Notes under the pieces: model-generated | Databases searched by the model: none | What the model was told of the DNA's origin: nothing | Seen by the model: only the letters and a program-made list of their open reading frames with translations | Translations under genes and position numbers: made by a program | Origin: Acidimicrobiia bacterium | Lineage (GTDB): Bacteria; Actinomycetota; Acidimicrobiia; Acidimicrobiales; Poriferisodalaceae | Assembly: GCA_022820505.1 (NCBI GenBank) | Contig: JAJEFK010000002.1 | Span: forward strand, 120,059-184,058 | Direction of reading: 5' to 3' | DNA length: 64,000 bases | Shown here: positions 1 through 10,204 of the stretch, one piece after another | Layout of the letters: every line of letters begins with the position of its first letter | Position numbering within the stretch: position 1 is the stretch's first letter

Positions 1-185
1 ATGGCACTGCCCACGCCTGCGGTGATTGCTGCTGAAGCCCCTAACGCGAACGCACCTCCCCCGCCATCGATGAGTGCGACGCACGCGGAGACCGCCATGC
101 CGATCGCCACGAACATCAGCGCCACCCCGCTGATGTGCACTGGCGTGGACTCGAAGCGTCGCCCCCCCAGCACTGTCGCGCTCAT
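1..185 (-). CDS. Second TrkH-family potassium transporter, N-terminal fragment truncated by window edge
   Basis: Reverse strand from ATG at 185 reads MSATVLGGRRFESTPVHISGVALMFVAIGMAVSACVALIDGGGGAFALGASAAITAGVGSA with no stop to the window edge; resembles the TrkH first-helix region; ATGA overlap with the upstream trkH stop. Confidence 0.55.
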   Translation of the reverse strand, partial: MSATVLGGRRFESTPVHISGVALMFVAIGMAVSACVALIDGGGGAFALGASAAITAGVGSA

Positions 186-1858
186 CGCGCTCGCACTCCG
201 TGAGGGCGGCGCCGGCGCCACTGCCCGTGCCGCACGGCCGCCACCGCCGGATAGGCCGCAACGCTCAGCGCCACAGCCGCCGCGGTCACCGACATACGCC
301 CGCACATCATGAGCAGCCCGGCGGTGATGCGACCTAGCCAGTTGGCCGCGTCAAGGTGGCCGGTCGAGCCCTCAACAGCCAGATGCCCGGTCGAGTCCGC
401 GAGGGCCATGGCAGGCCCGACGTTCGACAGCGTGGACACGGCATAGGTCAGCGCGTCGACGATGTTCAACCCGCTGGCGCCGAGAACGATGGAGGCAGGG
501 ATGATCAGCAGCGCCGCGAGCAGCAGTTCGCCCGTGATGCGGCTGATCGTCGTTTCGGAGATGGTCGAGCGACCCAGGCGCAGTCGTTCGGCCAGCGACG
601 GGTAGATGGCGCGACGCAGTTCCCGCCCGATGAAGGACGCCAGCGTCAGCAGGCGCACCACCTTGAAGCCACCGGCCATCGACGCGCTCATGCCGCCGAT
701 CAGCATGAGCACCATCAGCAGTGCCTGGCTGCCCGTCGACAGGTCTACGAGCGATGTGGTCTCGAAGCCGGTTGTCGAGATCACCGACACCACCGCGAAC
801 AGCGACTCACGGATGTGATCCGGGCGCAGGAGGTGCGTCCAGCCGACGCCGTCACGTGGCAACAGCGCTACCGCCACCGTGGCGAAGACGATCAGCGTGA
901 TGTACAGCCGGAACTCGTAGCTGCGAATGAACCGGGCCGGGTCACGACGCCGGATCGCCAAGAACATGAGCGGCAGGCTCACGCCTCCGGCCGCCATGCC
1001 GAAGATCGCCACCCATTCAATGGCCGCCGAGTCGAATGCGCCCAGCGAGGCCGCCTGCGTGGAGAAGCCGCCGGTCGACGCCGTGGTCAGCGCATGCAGA
1101 CCGCTCTGCAGCAGCGGCATGCCGGCCAACCCATAGCCGACCGCTACCAGCACGGTGAGCGCGCCGTACAGCAGCAGGAGGCGGCCCATCGTGCCGGCGC
1201 TGCGGGGCGCCAGCCTGCGAGCTGAGCGGGTCGCCACTCCCCCGTCCGTGTCCAGGCCGCCCACGCCCAGATGTGGCAGCACGCGGACGAGTACCACGAT
1301 GAATGCGGCCCCGCCCAGCCACTGCCCCACGGCTCGCAGGGCCAGCATCCCGCCGCCGAGATCGGCTCCTGCGATCGTCGTGCTGTTGGTGCCGGTGATG
1401 GTGGCGGCGGCCTCCGCAAAAGCCGTTGCCAATGCAGAAGGTTCCACTGCACCGGTTGCGAGGTGGGCAACCGCGACGGCGGCCACGGCCGCGAACGATC
1501 CGAGTACCAGCGCCGTCAGGGTCTGGCGCTCGGTGATGCGCCGCTCGAACCGGCACAGTCGCAGGAGGCCCAGGGCGAACAGCGCGATGGCAGCTCCCGC
1601 GAGCAGCAGCGGTACTGAGTCAGTCCCGAACGCCCCGCTCGCGGCAACCCGTCCGCCGAACAGCCAATCGAACACGGCGCAAGCCGCAAACACGGGCGCG
1701 GCGGCGGCCAGCACGACCAGCGCCGTGATGGCAAGAGTCGACTCGTACGGTCCGCGTGCCCACCTGTGCAGCAGGCCGTCGGCGGCCCGCACCGCTCGCA
1801 CCACCAAACGGCGAAGCCTCTCGCGCTCTCGAGCCCGGCGAGCCGGACGGGGTGTCAC
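182..1858 (-). CDS. trkH: TrkH-family potassium uptake protein
   Basis: 558 aa, many TM helices, TrkH selectivity-filter-like segments (TGTNSTTIAG, TTASTGGFST, STTGFETT, TLSNVGPA); directly downstream of trkA. Confidence 0.9.
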   Translation of the reverse strand: MTPRPARRARERERLRRLVVRAVRAADGLLHRWARGPYESTLAITALVVLAAAAPVFAACAVFDWLFGGRVAASGAFGTDSVPLLLAGAAIALFALGLLRLCRFERRITERQTLTALVLGSFAAVAAVAVAHLATGAVEPSALATAFAEAAATITGTNSTTIAGADLGGGMLALRAVGQWLGGAAFIVVLVRVLPHLGVGGLDTDGGVATRSARRLAPRSAGTMGRLLLLYGALTVLVAVGYGLAGMPLLQSGLHALTTASTGGFSTQAASLGAFDSAAIEWVAIFGMAAGGVSLPLMFLAIRRRDPARFIRSYEFRLYITLIVFATVAVALLPRDGVGWTHLLRPDHIRESLFAVVSVISTTGFETTSLVDLSTGSQALLMVLMLIGGMSASMAGGFKVVRLLTLASFIGRELRRAIYPSLAERLRLGRSTISETTISRITGELLLAALLIIPASIVLGASGLNIVDALTYAVSTLSNVGPAMALADSTGHLAVEGSTGHLDAANWLGRITAGLLMMCGRMSVTAAAVALSVAAYPAVAAVRHGQWRRRRPHGVRAR

Positions 1859-3198
1859 CGAAAGGCCTGCTTGACCTCGTCCACGCAGTCAGGCGTCACA
1901 AAGGCGACCACGTGGTCCCGCGCCCTCAGCTCGCTCCGGCCCCGGGCAATGCGGGCCTTGCCGTCCCGCACGATCGCTGCGAGCAGCATCTGGCCGGGGA
2001 GGTGCAGTTCGCGCACGAACGAGCCGTCGGCGCTCGAACCCGCACCCACTTCGAATTCAAGCACTTCGACATCGCCTTCGAGGAAGGTCGCCACGGCAGT
2101 GACATCGCCCCTGACCATCCGCAAGACCATGTTGGCGCTCGCCGTGCGCGGCGACAGCGCAGCGTCGATGCCCACCTGCTCCAGCAACGGCAGCAAGGAC
2201 AGGCGATGCACGACGGCGATGGTCTCGGTGGCCCCCTCAGACTTGGCATACAAGCAGGCCAAGACGTTGGCATCGTCTTCGCCTGTCACGGCCACCACAG
2301 CGTCGAAGCTGCCGACGCCCTCGCGTGCGAGCACGTCGATGTCGGTGATGTCGCCATGCAGCACGAGCGCGCCCGCATAGCGCTCGCTCAGCTCGAGACA
2401 GCGTTCGTGGTGCTGCTCGATGATGACGACTTCGATGTGTCGCTCAAGCAGCCGACCAGCCAGCAAGCCAGCCGTGCGCCCCCCGCCCAGGATCATCACA
2501 CGGCGCAGGTCTGAGCGGCTCAGTCCCATGATCTCCATGAGCTCACGTCGCCCCTGGCGCCGGCACACCACTCTGAGCAGGTCGTGGGGCTGCAGCGTGG
2601 TCTCGCGGCGCATGACCGTGACATCGCCGCCTCGCGACAGCGCGCCGAAGATGAAATCCCATTCGGGCTCGTAATACGCGCCGATCTCGGCCATGGTCTT
2701 GCCGACCAGCGGGGCATCCTCCGCCAGGCGCGCACCCACGACCAGCACTTCGCCGTTCGCGAGCTCGTTGATGTCCGTGACCCCGTGGTACACGAGCAGA
2801 TCCATGATGGCGTCGGCCGTCTGCTCATCGGGGTCGAGCACCAGGTCGACGCCGATGGCGTTGCGCAGACTGCGACCTGGCGCGCCGCGCAAGTCGCCGT
2901 CCTGCAGCCGTGCGACGGTCGCCGGCACGCCCGCCTGCTTCGCCTGCATGCACACGAGCAGGTTGACCTCGTCGGAATCGGTCACGGCCACCACGACCTC
3001 GGCGCGATCAACCCCGGCTTCGGCCAGCACGCTGGGATTGGTGCCGCTCCCGTTCACGGTGAGCAGGTCGACCTCGGAGGCAAGCGCGTCGAGGCGCCGC
3101 GAGTGCTGGTCGATGACGATCACATCGTTGCCCTCACGGCTGAGGCGCTCGGCGATGTAGCTTCCGACCTCGCCGGCCCCCACCACGAGAATCCTCAC
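1855..3198 (-). CDS. trkA: Trk system potassium transporter peripheral subunit TrkA
   Basis: GTG start at 3198 giving (V/M)RILVVGAGEVGSYIAERLSREGNDVIVID; two RCK-type NAD-binding domains (GAGEVGSYIA, GGGRTAGLLA). The ORF-track start at 3459 is too far upstream. Confidence 0.92.
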   Translation of the reverse strand: MRILVVGAGEVGSYIAERLSREGNDVIVIDQHSRRLDALASEVDLLTVNGSGTNPSVLAEAGVDRAEVVVAVTDSDEVNLLVCMQAKQAGVPATVARLQDGDLRGAPGRSLRNAIGVDLVLDPDEQTADAIMDLLVYHGVTDINELANGEVLVVGARLAEDAPLVGKTMAEIGAYYEPEWDFIFGALSRGGDVTVMRRETTLQPHDLLRVVCRRQGRRELMEIMGLSRSDLRRVMILGGGRTAGLLAGRLLERHIEVVIIEQHHERCLELSERYAGALVLHGDITDIDVLAREGVGSFDAVVAVTGEDDANVLACLYAKSEGATETIAVVHRLSLLPLLEQVGIDAALSPRTASANMVLRMVRGDVTAVATFLEGDVEVLEFEVGAGSSADGSFVRELHLPGQMLLAAIVRDGKARIARGRSELRARDHVVAFVTPDCVDEVKQAFR

Positions 3199-3257
3199 AA
3201 TGGGCGACCCTACTTCGGGCCGTTGGAAACGACAGTCATCATGAGTCGGGAGGCTCC

Positions 3258-4763
3258 ATGGCGCTCGTGATAGCGATCGATGCCGGCACCACCGGCGTGC
3301 GTTCGATGGCGGTGGACGAGACCGGTGGCGAGGTGGCGTACGCATACCAGCCGTTCCCCCAGCACTATCCGGGTCCCGGCTTGGTCGAGCACGACCCGGA
3401 CGAAATCTGGGATGCGACGGTGGCCACCCTCGAGGAGCTCTGCGCCGGCCTCCGGGCACTCGAAGACGGGCAGACGCCCACCGTGGCGGCGATTGGCATC
3501 ACCAACCAGCGCGAGACCGTCGTGGCATGGGATCGTCGATCATCGCAGCCGCTCGCACGGGCGCTGGTCTGGCAGGACGTGCGCACGGCGTCACGCTGCG
3601 AAGAACTGCAGTCCGCCGGTCATCTGCCGGAGGTCCGGCAGATGACCGGTCTCGTGCTCAGCCCCTATTTCAGCGGCACCAAGGCTGAGTGGCTGCTGCG
3701 TCATGGCGGCGTTCCGGCAAGTGCAGACCTGGCTCTGGGGACCGTCGACAGCTGGCTGATGTGGAAACTCAGCGGCGGGGCCGCGTTCGTCACCGACCCC
3801 ACGAATGCCTCGCGCACGCTGCTCTATGACATCAACGACGGCGGCTGGTCGGAGCCGATGTGCGATCTGCTCTCGGTGCCGATACGGGCGTTGGCGGAGA
3901 TACGCCCGTCAGCCGGGCGCTTCTGCGTCACTGCGGACACCACCGCGCTGGGTCCGGGCATCGCTGTCAGCGGTGTGGCCGGAGACCAGCAGGCTGCACT
4001 GTTCGGCCAAGGCTGCCACGAAGTCGGCATGGCCAAGAACACCTACGGAACGGGGTCGTTCGTCTTGATGAATGTCGGCGACCGCTGTCCCGAGCCGGTC
4101 GATGGCTTGCTCACGACCGTGGCATGGGACCTCGGTTCTGGGCCCGCATTCGCGCTGGAGGGTTCGATCTTCGCGACGGGCTCCGCGGTGGGCTGGCTCA
4201 CCGACATCCTGGACGGGGCTGCGGACGCCGCATCGATCGAGACAATGGCGAGGAGCGTGCCCGACAGCGCCGGCGTCGTGGTTGTGCCGGCATTCGCCGG
4301 CCTCGGCAGTCCGTGGTGGGACCCGACAGCGCGGGGGGCGATCATGGGCCTCACGTTCGCGTCTACACCAGCGCATATCGCACGGGCCACGATCGAGTCG
4401 ATGGCACTGCAGACCCGCGACGTCGTCGAGACGATGAGTGCGGCTGCGGGGCGCGAGATCGCCGAGCTCAGGATCGACGGCGGCGCAGCGGTGAACAACC
4501 TGCTGTGCAGCATCCAGGCCGACCAGCTGGGTGCGCCGGTGAGCCGGCCGATCGTGACCGAGACCACCGCTTTGGGGGCGGCAATGCTGGCCGGGCTGGC
4601 AGAGGGCGTGTGGTCGTCCGCCGTCGAAGCAGCGTCGGTGTGGCGGCTGGACCGGCGTTTCGAGCCGTCAGGCGATCAGGCCGAAGCTGATCGGCTTCAT
4701 GCGCTCTGGCGGCAGGCGCTCGAACGGACGCTGCACTGGTCGCCCGGCGAACCCAGGCTCTAG
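3258..4763 (+). CDS. glpK: Glycerol kinase (FGGY family)
   Basis: 501 aa; MALVIAIDAGTTGVRS, GITNQRETVVAWD, YGTGSFVLMNVG, GLTFASTPAHIARATIESMALQTRDV. Confidence 0.93.
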   Translation: MALVIAIDAGTTGVRSMAVDETGGEVAYAYQPFPQHYPGPGLVEHDPDEIWDATVATLEELCAGLRALEDGQTPTVAAIGITNQRETVVAWDRRSSQPLARALVWQDVRTASRCEELQSAGHLPEVRQMTGLVLSPYFSGTKAEWLLRHGGVPASADLALGTVDSWLMWKLSGGAAFVTDPTNASRTLLYDINDGGWSEPMCDLLSVPIRALAEIRPSAGRFCVTADTTALGPGIAVSGVAGDQQAALFGQGCHEVGMAKNTYGTGSFVLMNVGDRCPEPVDGLLTTVAWDLGSGPAFALEGSIFATGSAVGWLTDILDGAADAASIETMARSVPDSAGVVVVPAFAGLGSPWWDPTARGAIMGLTFASTPAHIARATIESMALQTRDVVETMSAAAGREIAELRIDGGAAVNNLLCSIQADQLGAPVSRPIVTETTALGAAMLAGLAEGVWSSAVEAASVWRLDRRFEPSGDQAEADRLHALWRQALERTLHWSPGEPRL

Positions 4764-4766
4764 GCC

Positions 4767-5951
4767 TCAGTCGGGCTGTGCCAGTTGGTCGAGGGCACCG
4801 CGGAGCTGGCTGATGGCCTGGCGGATCCGATGCTCGTTCTCGACCAGCGCGAAGCGCACGTGGCCCTCGCCTCCCGGGCCGAAGCCGACCCCCGGGGACA
4901 GTGCGACGTTCGCCTCCGACACGAGCAGCCTGCAGAAGTCGACCGACCCCATGTGCCGGTACGGCTCGGGGATCTTGGCCCAAGCGAACATGGTCCCCTT
5001 CGGCGGCGCGAGCTCCCATCCGATGCGGCCCAAGCCGCGCACCAGGACATCTCGCCGGTTGCGGTAGGTCTCTCGCACCTCGCGGGGGTAGTCCTGCTCT
5101 TCATTCATGACCACCGTCGCAGCGATCTGAATGGGCTGGAACGTGCCGTAGTCGAGATAGCTCTTGAGCTTCGCGAGCGCGGCGATCACCTCGGCGTTGC
5201 CCACGCAGAACGCAACCCGCCAGCCCGCCATCGAGAACGACTTCGTGAGGCTGTAGAACTCCACTGCCACGTCCTTGGCGCCCTCCGCCTGCAGGATCGA
5301 CGGCGGTTCGTAGCCGTCGAAACCCAAATCCGCGTAGGCGAAGTCGTGAACGAGCAGCACCTCGCGTTCACGCGCGAAGTCCACGATGCGCTGCATGAAC
5401 TCCAGGTCCACGCACGCGGTGGTGGGGTTGTGCGGGAACGACAGCACGATCACCCGCGGCCGCGGCCAGGAGTACTCGAAACGTTCCACCAGGCGCTCGA
5501 AGAAGGTGTCGCCGGTGTCGAGCGGCACCTCTCGCACGCTCGCGCCCGTGAAGAGCGGGCCGAAGATGTGAATCGGGTAGGACGGCGCAGGCACTAAGCA
5601 GGCATCGCCGGGCGCCAGCAGCGTCCACATCAGGTGCGAGAAACCCTCCTTCGCTCCGATCGTGTTGATGATCTCGGTGTCGGGATCGAGCTCGACGTTC
5701 CATTTGCGCCGGTACAGGTCGCCGACTGCGGCCCGCAGCTTCGGAATGCCCCGGCTGGCTGAGTACCGGTGGTTGCGGGCGTTGAGAGCAGCCTCCGCCA
5801 GCTTCTTCACGGCACGCTCGGGCGACGGCAGGTCGGGATTGCCGAAGCCCAGATCGATGACGTCAGCACCGGCGCGCCGACGCTCGATCTTCAGCGTGTC
5901 GATGATGGTGAACACATACGGCGGCAGGCCACCGATCCGGCGGAATTCCAT
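4767..5951 (-). CDS. Alanine/LL-diaminopimelate-type PLP aminotransferase (AlaC-like)
   Basis: MEFRRIGGLPPYVFTIIDTLKIERRRAGADVIDLGFGNPDLPSP; PLP-lysine segment SLTKSFSMAGWRVAF; ORF-track N-terminal extension is spurious. Confidence 0.88.
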   Translation of the reverse strand: MEFRRIGGLPPYVFTIIDTLKIERRRAGADVIDLGFGNPDLPSPERAVKKLAEAALNARNHRYSASRGIPKLRAAVGDLYRRKWNVELDPDTEIINTIGAKEGFSHLMWTLLAPGDACLVPAPSYPIHIFGPLFTGASVREVPLDTGDTFFERLVERFEYSWPRPRVIVLSFPHNPTTACVDLEFMQRIVDFAREREVLLVHDFAYADLGFDGYEPPSILQAEGAKDVAVEFYSLTKSFSMAGWRVAFCVGNAEVIAALAKLKSYLDYGTFQPIQIAATVVMNEEQDYPREVRETYRNRRDVLVRGLGRIGWELAPPKGTMFAWAKIPEPYRHMGSVDFCRLLVSEANVALSPGVGFGPGGEGHVRFALVENEHRIRQAISQLRGALDQLAQPD

Positions 5952-5973
5952 AGCGCTGGCGGCCCTCAGCGCC

Positions 5974-6426
5974 CTAGCTCGCGGGACCCGATTCGAGACG
6001 CGCCGCGAAGTCGGCCAGCGCGGTATGAGCGATGCGCCGTTCCGCTCGGCGCTTGACGAAACCGGGCAGCGGCACCGCGAGCTCCAAGGCGAGCTGGTAG
6101 AGCACCTCGGTGCGACCGGGCTCCACTGCCGGGTTGAACTCGTACCTGCCGTCGAGCTGCTTGACGACATCGCCGTCGACAAGCTTCCACGAAAGGCGGT
6201 GAGGTGCCCCGCCGTGGTCGTAGGCGAGCGTGTATCTCGCTGACCTTCCCAGTGCCTCGACGCGGAACGACGCCTGGGCAGCTCGCCCCTCCGGATCGCT
6301 TTCGATCACCGTCGCCGAAGAAACGTCGGTTGCCCATTCGGGGTACTGCTCGATGTCGGAAATCAGCGCGTAGCAGTCTTCAGGCGACGCAGTCACGACC
6401 GTCGTCATCGTCATCTCGTCGATCAT
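5974..6426 (-). CDS. SRPBCC-family (polyketide cyclase / COQ10-like START domain) protein
   Basis: 150 aa: TTVVTASPEDCYALISDIEQYPEWATDVSSATVIESDPEGRAAQASFRVEALGRSARYTL. Confidence 0.8.
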   Translation of the reverse strand: MIDEMTMTTVVTASPEDCYALISDIEQYPEWATDVSSATVIESDPEGRAAQASFRVEALGRSARYTLAYDHGGAPHRLSWKLVDGDVVKQLDGRYEFNPAVEPGRTEVLYQLALELAVPLPGFVKRRAERRIAHTALADFAARLESGPAS

Positions 6427-6561
6427 CGCTGCGTGCTCTGTCCTGTGTCAGGGGTCCTGTGTGCTGGCTTCCATTGTCTCAGGATCGCGGCCGGCAGTGG
6501 CTCATATTCGCAGCATCTTCACGGTTCTGACATCCGCTGTTCCCGCCATCGGCACCTGCCA

Positions 6562-7674
6562 TCAGGACAGGGCCGCTCCGAGCTTGGCTGCCAGCCCGTC
6601 GTAGGAGAACTGCTCCTCTGTCCATGCACGCGCCGCTTTGCCCATAGCTGCCCGTGCATGCTCCGAGGACAGCAGGTCATCGATGGCGGTGGCGACATCA
6701 CTCGCATCCCCTGGCCGTTCCACCACCAGGCCGGTCCGACCGTGGTTCACCGCTTCATGGCTTCCACCTGATCGGCCGGCGACCGCAGGCACACCGCACG
6801 CAGCAGCCTCGACGAACACGATGCCGAATCCTTCTTGTTCGAGCCCCCCCCACCGGCTGCGGCACGGAGCTGCGAAGACATCTCCCATCGCCATGAACAA
6901 CGGCACGTCGTCGCCGCTGATGCGACCGCAGAAGACGACGGGCACGCCGAGGCGCCGGGCGAGCCGCTCCAGCCGTCGCCGATCGCGCCCGGCTCCCGCA
7001 ATGGCCAACTGCAACCCGGCGTGTTTCGACTTCAGACGCGAGACGGCGTCGATGACTGCATCGAAACCCTTGCGCGGCACCAACCTGCTCAGACAGACCA
7101 CCAGCGGTCCCCCCTCCAGGCCGAAGTTGCGGCGGGCGCGCAGCCGGTCTTCGGCCCCGAGAGGCACGAACCTGTCCGTATCCACCCCCGGCGGCACCTC
7201 GGTGACGGGCAGCTCACGAGATGCGCATCGCTCCGCCTCGCCAGCCGCGTACCCGCCGGCTGAGATCACCAGCGAGGCATCTCGCAGCACCCGTGACAGC
7301 ACAGCAGACAGGCCGGGCAATCGTGCCGGCACCGCCACCTCCGCACCGTGGAGCACCACGCCGTAGGGCACGCCGAGCGATGCTCCCAGCGCGCCGAGAG
7401 GCAATGCCGGGTCGAGCAGCACGATCTCGGCGCCGACCTCGTCGGCCAGGGCACGGATCTGCCTGGTCAAGCCCGGATGCGGCAGCAGCACACGATCCCT
7501 GGTTCTCACGATCCGCATGGGCTGCGCGGCATCGAACGGGGCGGCGTTGCGGTGGGGTGTCGTGAGCACCGTGGTGGCCTCGGACGGCAGGCGGCGCCAC
7601 AGCTCCCACAGGTAGCTCTGGATGCCGCCGACCTTGGGAGGGAAGTCGTTCGTGACCAAGAGGTGGCGGCGCAT
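6562..7674 (-). CDS. GT4-family glycosyltransferase (PimB'-like)
   Basis: MRRHLLVTNDFPPKVGGIQSYLWEL, VPPGVDTDRFVPLG, LSRLVPRKGFDAVIDAV, EGFGIVFVEAAACGVPAVAGRSGGSHEAV. Confidence 0.88.
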   Translation of the reverse strand: MRRHLLVTNDFPPKVGGIQSYLWELWRRLPSEATTVLTTPHRNAAPFDAAQPMRIVRTRDRVLLPHPGLTRQIRALADEVGAEIVLLDPALPLGALGASLGVPYGVVLHGAEVAVPARLPGLSAVLSRVLRDASLVISAGGYAAGEAERCASRELPVTEVPPGVDTDRFVPLGAEDRLRARRNFGLEGGPLVVCLSRLVPRKGFDAVIDAVSRLKSKHAGLQLAIAGAGRDRRRLERLARRLGVPVVFCGRISGDDVPLFMAMGDVFAAPCRSRWGGLEQEGFGIVFVEAAACGVPAVAGRSGGSHEAVNHGRTGLVVERPGDASDVATAIDDLLSSEHARAAMGKAARAWTEEQFSYDGLAAKLGAALS

Positions 7675-8861
7675 CAGGCCGTCGCGTGCCGTGTGGGTAC
7701 CGGGCGGGCGAGTTCAGCCGCCACCAGGCCGTCAGGGTCGTGACTTCCTAGCCCAGCGCATCGTGCTTCGGCGACCAGTTCGTCCCGTCCCAGCCGGCGA
7801 GCCGCCCACACGGCATGGGCTGCGACCACGTCCGAGGATGACGAGAGCGACCTGCGCAATGCATCGTCGACGGCGCGCGAGCCAGGGTCGCCCACGTTGC
7901 CGAGCACAACGAGGGCATTGCGTCTCAGGTACTCGGGACGTCGCCTGGGGACATACCAATGCCCGAAGGCGGCCATGAGGTCATCGTCGGTCATCTGGAG
8001 CAATTCGACGACACCAAAAGAGCTCCCACGGGCAGCACCGTCGCTGTGCATGCCGAGCTCGACGGGCTGACCGCGCGTCGGTGCGGCTGCAGCGTCATTG
8101 ACGGGGCAGACGGTCTGGCAGTCGTCACAGCCGTAGAGACGATCGCCGAGGGCGACGCGGTGTTCCGGCGGGAAGACTCCCGGCGCCTGGACCAGCCACG
8201 CCAAGCACCGGTTTGCGTCGAGCACGCCCGCAGCGTCCAGTGCACCCGTCGGGCAGGCCGTCTGGCAGCGGCGGCAGGTGCCGCAGCCGTCGGCTTGAAC
8301 CTCGTCTGAGCGCGGCAGGTCGGCAGTGGTGACCACCGAACCCAGCACGGTCCACGAGCCGAGCTCTCGCGACAGCAGCATGGTGTTGTGACCCAGCCAT
8401 CCGAGTCCGGCACGGGCCGCAGCAGCTCGATCGACCAGCCGATTGTCGTCGCAGACGGCCACGGCGTCGTAGCCATTTCGCCGCAAGACCTCGCAGACTC
8501 GTTCGAGGCCGGCTCTCAACTCCCCGTAGGCATCGCTCGCCACATACGCCGCCACGGCCCCTCTGCCGCTGTGGGCGGTCCCAGACCCCTCAGGTGTGTC
8601 GGGATCCGGCGGTTCGTATCTGCGAGCGCATACCACGATGCTGCGGGCACCGTCCAGGATGCCGGCAGGAGTGGTCGAGCGCTCCGGCCGCCCGTAGGTG
8701 AACCACATGCCGGCGTGCAGACCGGCCGCCTTGCGCTCGTCGATGGCTCGCCGCGCTAGTGCGAATGGCGCTGTGTCGGTCACGCCGACGGCATCGAGAC
8801 CGGCGGTCGCTGCAGCGTGCTGGATCTGCTCAAGCAGCAACCGGTTTGCGCCCGCTGTCAT
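7674..8861 (-). CDS. queG: tRNA epoxyqueuosine(34) reductase QueG
   Basis: MTAGANRLLLEQIQHAAATAGLDAVGVTD; 4Fe-4S motifs CGTCRRCQTACPTGALD and CDDCQTVCPVN; start placed at ATG 8861 rather than track start 9014. Confidence 0.92.
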   Translation of the reverse strand: MTAGANRLLLEQIQHAAATAGLDAVGVTDTAPFALARRAIDERKAAGLHAGMWFTYGRPERSTTPAGILDGARSIVVCARRYEPPDPDTPEGSGTAHSGRGAVAAYVASDAYGELRAGLERVCEVLRRNGYDAVAVCDDNRLVDRAAAARAGLGWLGHNTMLLSRELGSWTVLGSVVTTADLPRSDEVQADGCGTCRRCQTACPTGALDAAGVLDANRCLAWLVQAPGVFPPEHRVALGDRLYGCDDCQTVCPVNDAAAAPTRGQPVELGMHSDGAARGSSFGVVELLQMTDDDLMAAFGHWYVPRRRPEYLRRNALVVLGNVGDPGSRAVDDALRRSLSSSSDVVAAHAVWAARRLGRDELVAEARCAGLGSHDPDGLVAAELARPVPTRHATA

Positions 8862-8894
8862 CGCCCAAGTGTGCCGTTGCCGGCTGGCACAACG

Positions 8895-8967
8895 TGCCTT
8901 TGCCTCCCGCTCTTGTTCGCTGCGCTCACGGGCCGCTCGGGCCACGGCTTCGCCACTGGGCTCAGCC
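8895..8967 (+). repeat. Dispersed intergenic repeat, copy A
   Basis: TGCCTTTGCCTCCCGCTCTTGTTCGCTGCGCTCACGGGCCGCTCGGGCCACGGCTTCGCCACTGGGCTCAGCC; near-identical to copies at 12181-12267 (+) and 29313-29390 (-). Confidence 0.85.
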
Positions 8968-9013
8968 TCCGTCGTTTTATGCTGGAAGCGGCGCTCGAGC
9001 CGCGGCCGGTGCA

Positions 9014-9904
9014 ATGTACGAAGACCAAATTGACGTCTGGGTTGGCCGCCAATACGGCCCGTACAAGATCACCGGGGTGCTGGGCCGCGGCACCGTGGCG
9101 CACTGCTACCGGGCGACGACGCTGAGAGGCGACGAAGTCGGGCTCAAGGTGCTGACGCCGTTCGCAGAGGCACGGGCGGAGATCCGCTCACTTTTTGAGC
9201 AGGAATACGAGCTCATGGCGCGGCTGGGCCATCCGAACGTCCTCGCTGTCCACGGCGCCGGCGTCATCGGCGGGGCCCACTTCATGGAGATGGAGATCGT
9301 GGAGGGCGAGACCTTGGCCGACCGGTGCGCCAGCCGTCATCCGCCGAGCCTCGCCGAGAGCATCGCCATTGTCCAGCAGATCTGCGCAGCACTCGACCAT
9401 GTTCACGAGCACCGGATCGTCCACCGCGATGTCAAGCCGTCGAACATCATGCTCGATGCCCAACCCGACGGCGGCGATCGAGCAGTGCTCTTCGACTTCG
9501 GCCTGGCACACGATCTCGACGGGCCCCCGTCTCCGCCCGGCCGCGTCTATGGATCACCCATGTACCTGTCGCCCGAACAGGCACTGGCGCAGCCGGTGGA
9601 TGCTCGCACCGACATCTACGGGCTCGGATCCACGCTGTACGTGCTCGCTGTGGGCTCAGCGCCGTTCTACGGCGAAAGGAACGACCTGCTGCACGCACAT
9701 GTCCGTACGCCGCCGCCTGACCCCGCAGAGCGAGGCGTCTCCGCCGAGCTCGCCGAGATCATCCTGACTGCCATGGCCAAGGCCCCCGAAGAACGATTCG
9801 CTAGCGGAGCCGACCTCGCTGCCGCCCTGGCAACCGTAGAGATCCCCGCGCACGAGAACGAACGACGCCGAGGCCTCCTTCGAAGGCTGACCAGCCGCAC
9901 CTGA
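9014..9904 (+). CDS. Serine/threonine protein kinase (Hanks type, soluble, kinase domain only)
   Basis: MYEDQIDVWVGRQYGPYKITGVLGRGTVAHCYRAT; IVHRDVKPSNIML, LFDFGLAHD, GSPMYLSPEQ; no TM/PASTA tail. Confidence 0.92.
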   Translation: MYEDQIDVWVGRQYGPYKITGVLGRGTVAHCYRATTLRGDEVGLKVLTPFAEARAEIRSLFEQEYELMARLGHPNVLAVHGAGVIGGAHFMEMEIVEGETLADRCASRHPPSLAESIAIVQQICAALDHVHEHRIVHRDVKPSNIMLDAQPDGGDRAVLFDFGLAHDLDGPPSPPGRVYGSPMYLSPEQALAQPVDARTDIYGLGSTLYVLAVGSAPFYGERNDLLHAHVRTPPPDPAERGVSAELAEIILTAMAKAPEERFASGADLAAALATVEIPAHENERRRGLLRRLTSRT

Positions 9905-9937
9905 GCCGAGCAGTACCGCGGCGATAGCTGAGCAGGC

Positions 9938-10204
9938 TTAATCGACCCCATGGCGGTAGCGCTCGACTACTTCGGCTTCATCGATCCCGTACACCAGGAC
10001 CGTCTCTGCCGGCCCCTCATCGAAGGCCACGATCGCCATCACGCGCCGATCCCCCGGGCGCACCCCGACGACGGTGCCGGTAGTGCCGACCAGCGAGGCG
10101 CGGCGATCATCGGAGGTGTCTGCCAATCGGATGATGTCGCCGACGCCGAACGGCAGGGAGAGACCGACAACCACGTCAAGAGGCGGAGCCGGCGGCCAGC
10201 TCAT
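9938..10204 (-). CDS. Hypothetical protein (small, KOW/SH3-like content possible)
   Basis: MSWPPAPPLDVVVGLSLPFGVGDIIRLADTSDDRRASLVGTTGTVVGVRPGDRRVMAIVAFDEGPAETVLVYGIDEAEVVERYRHGVD; overlaps the 3' end of the trpD-like gene. Confidence 0.6.
   Translation of the reverse strand: MSWPPAPPLDVVVGLSLPFGVGDIIRLADTSDDRRASLVGTTGTVVGVRPGDRRVMAIVAFDEGPAETVLVYGIDEAEVVERYRHGVD

Noticed and set aside
1-312. 103-aa plus-strand ORF at the left edge
   Set aside because: Shadow of the reverse-strand TrkH genes; low-complexity Pro/Ala composition.
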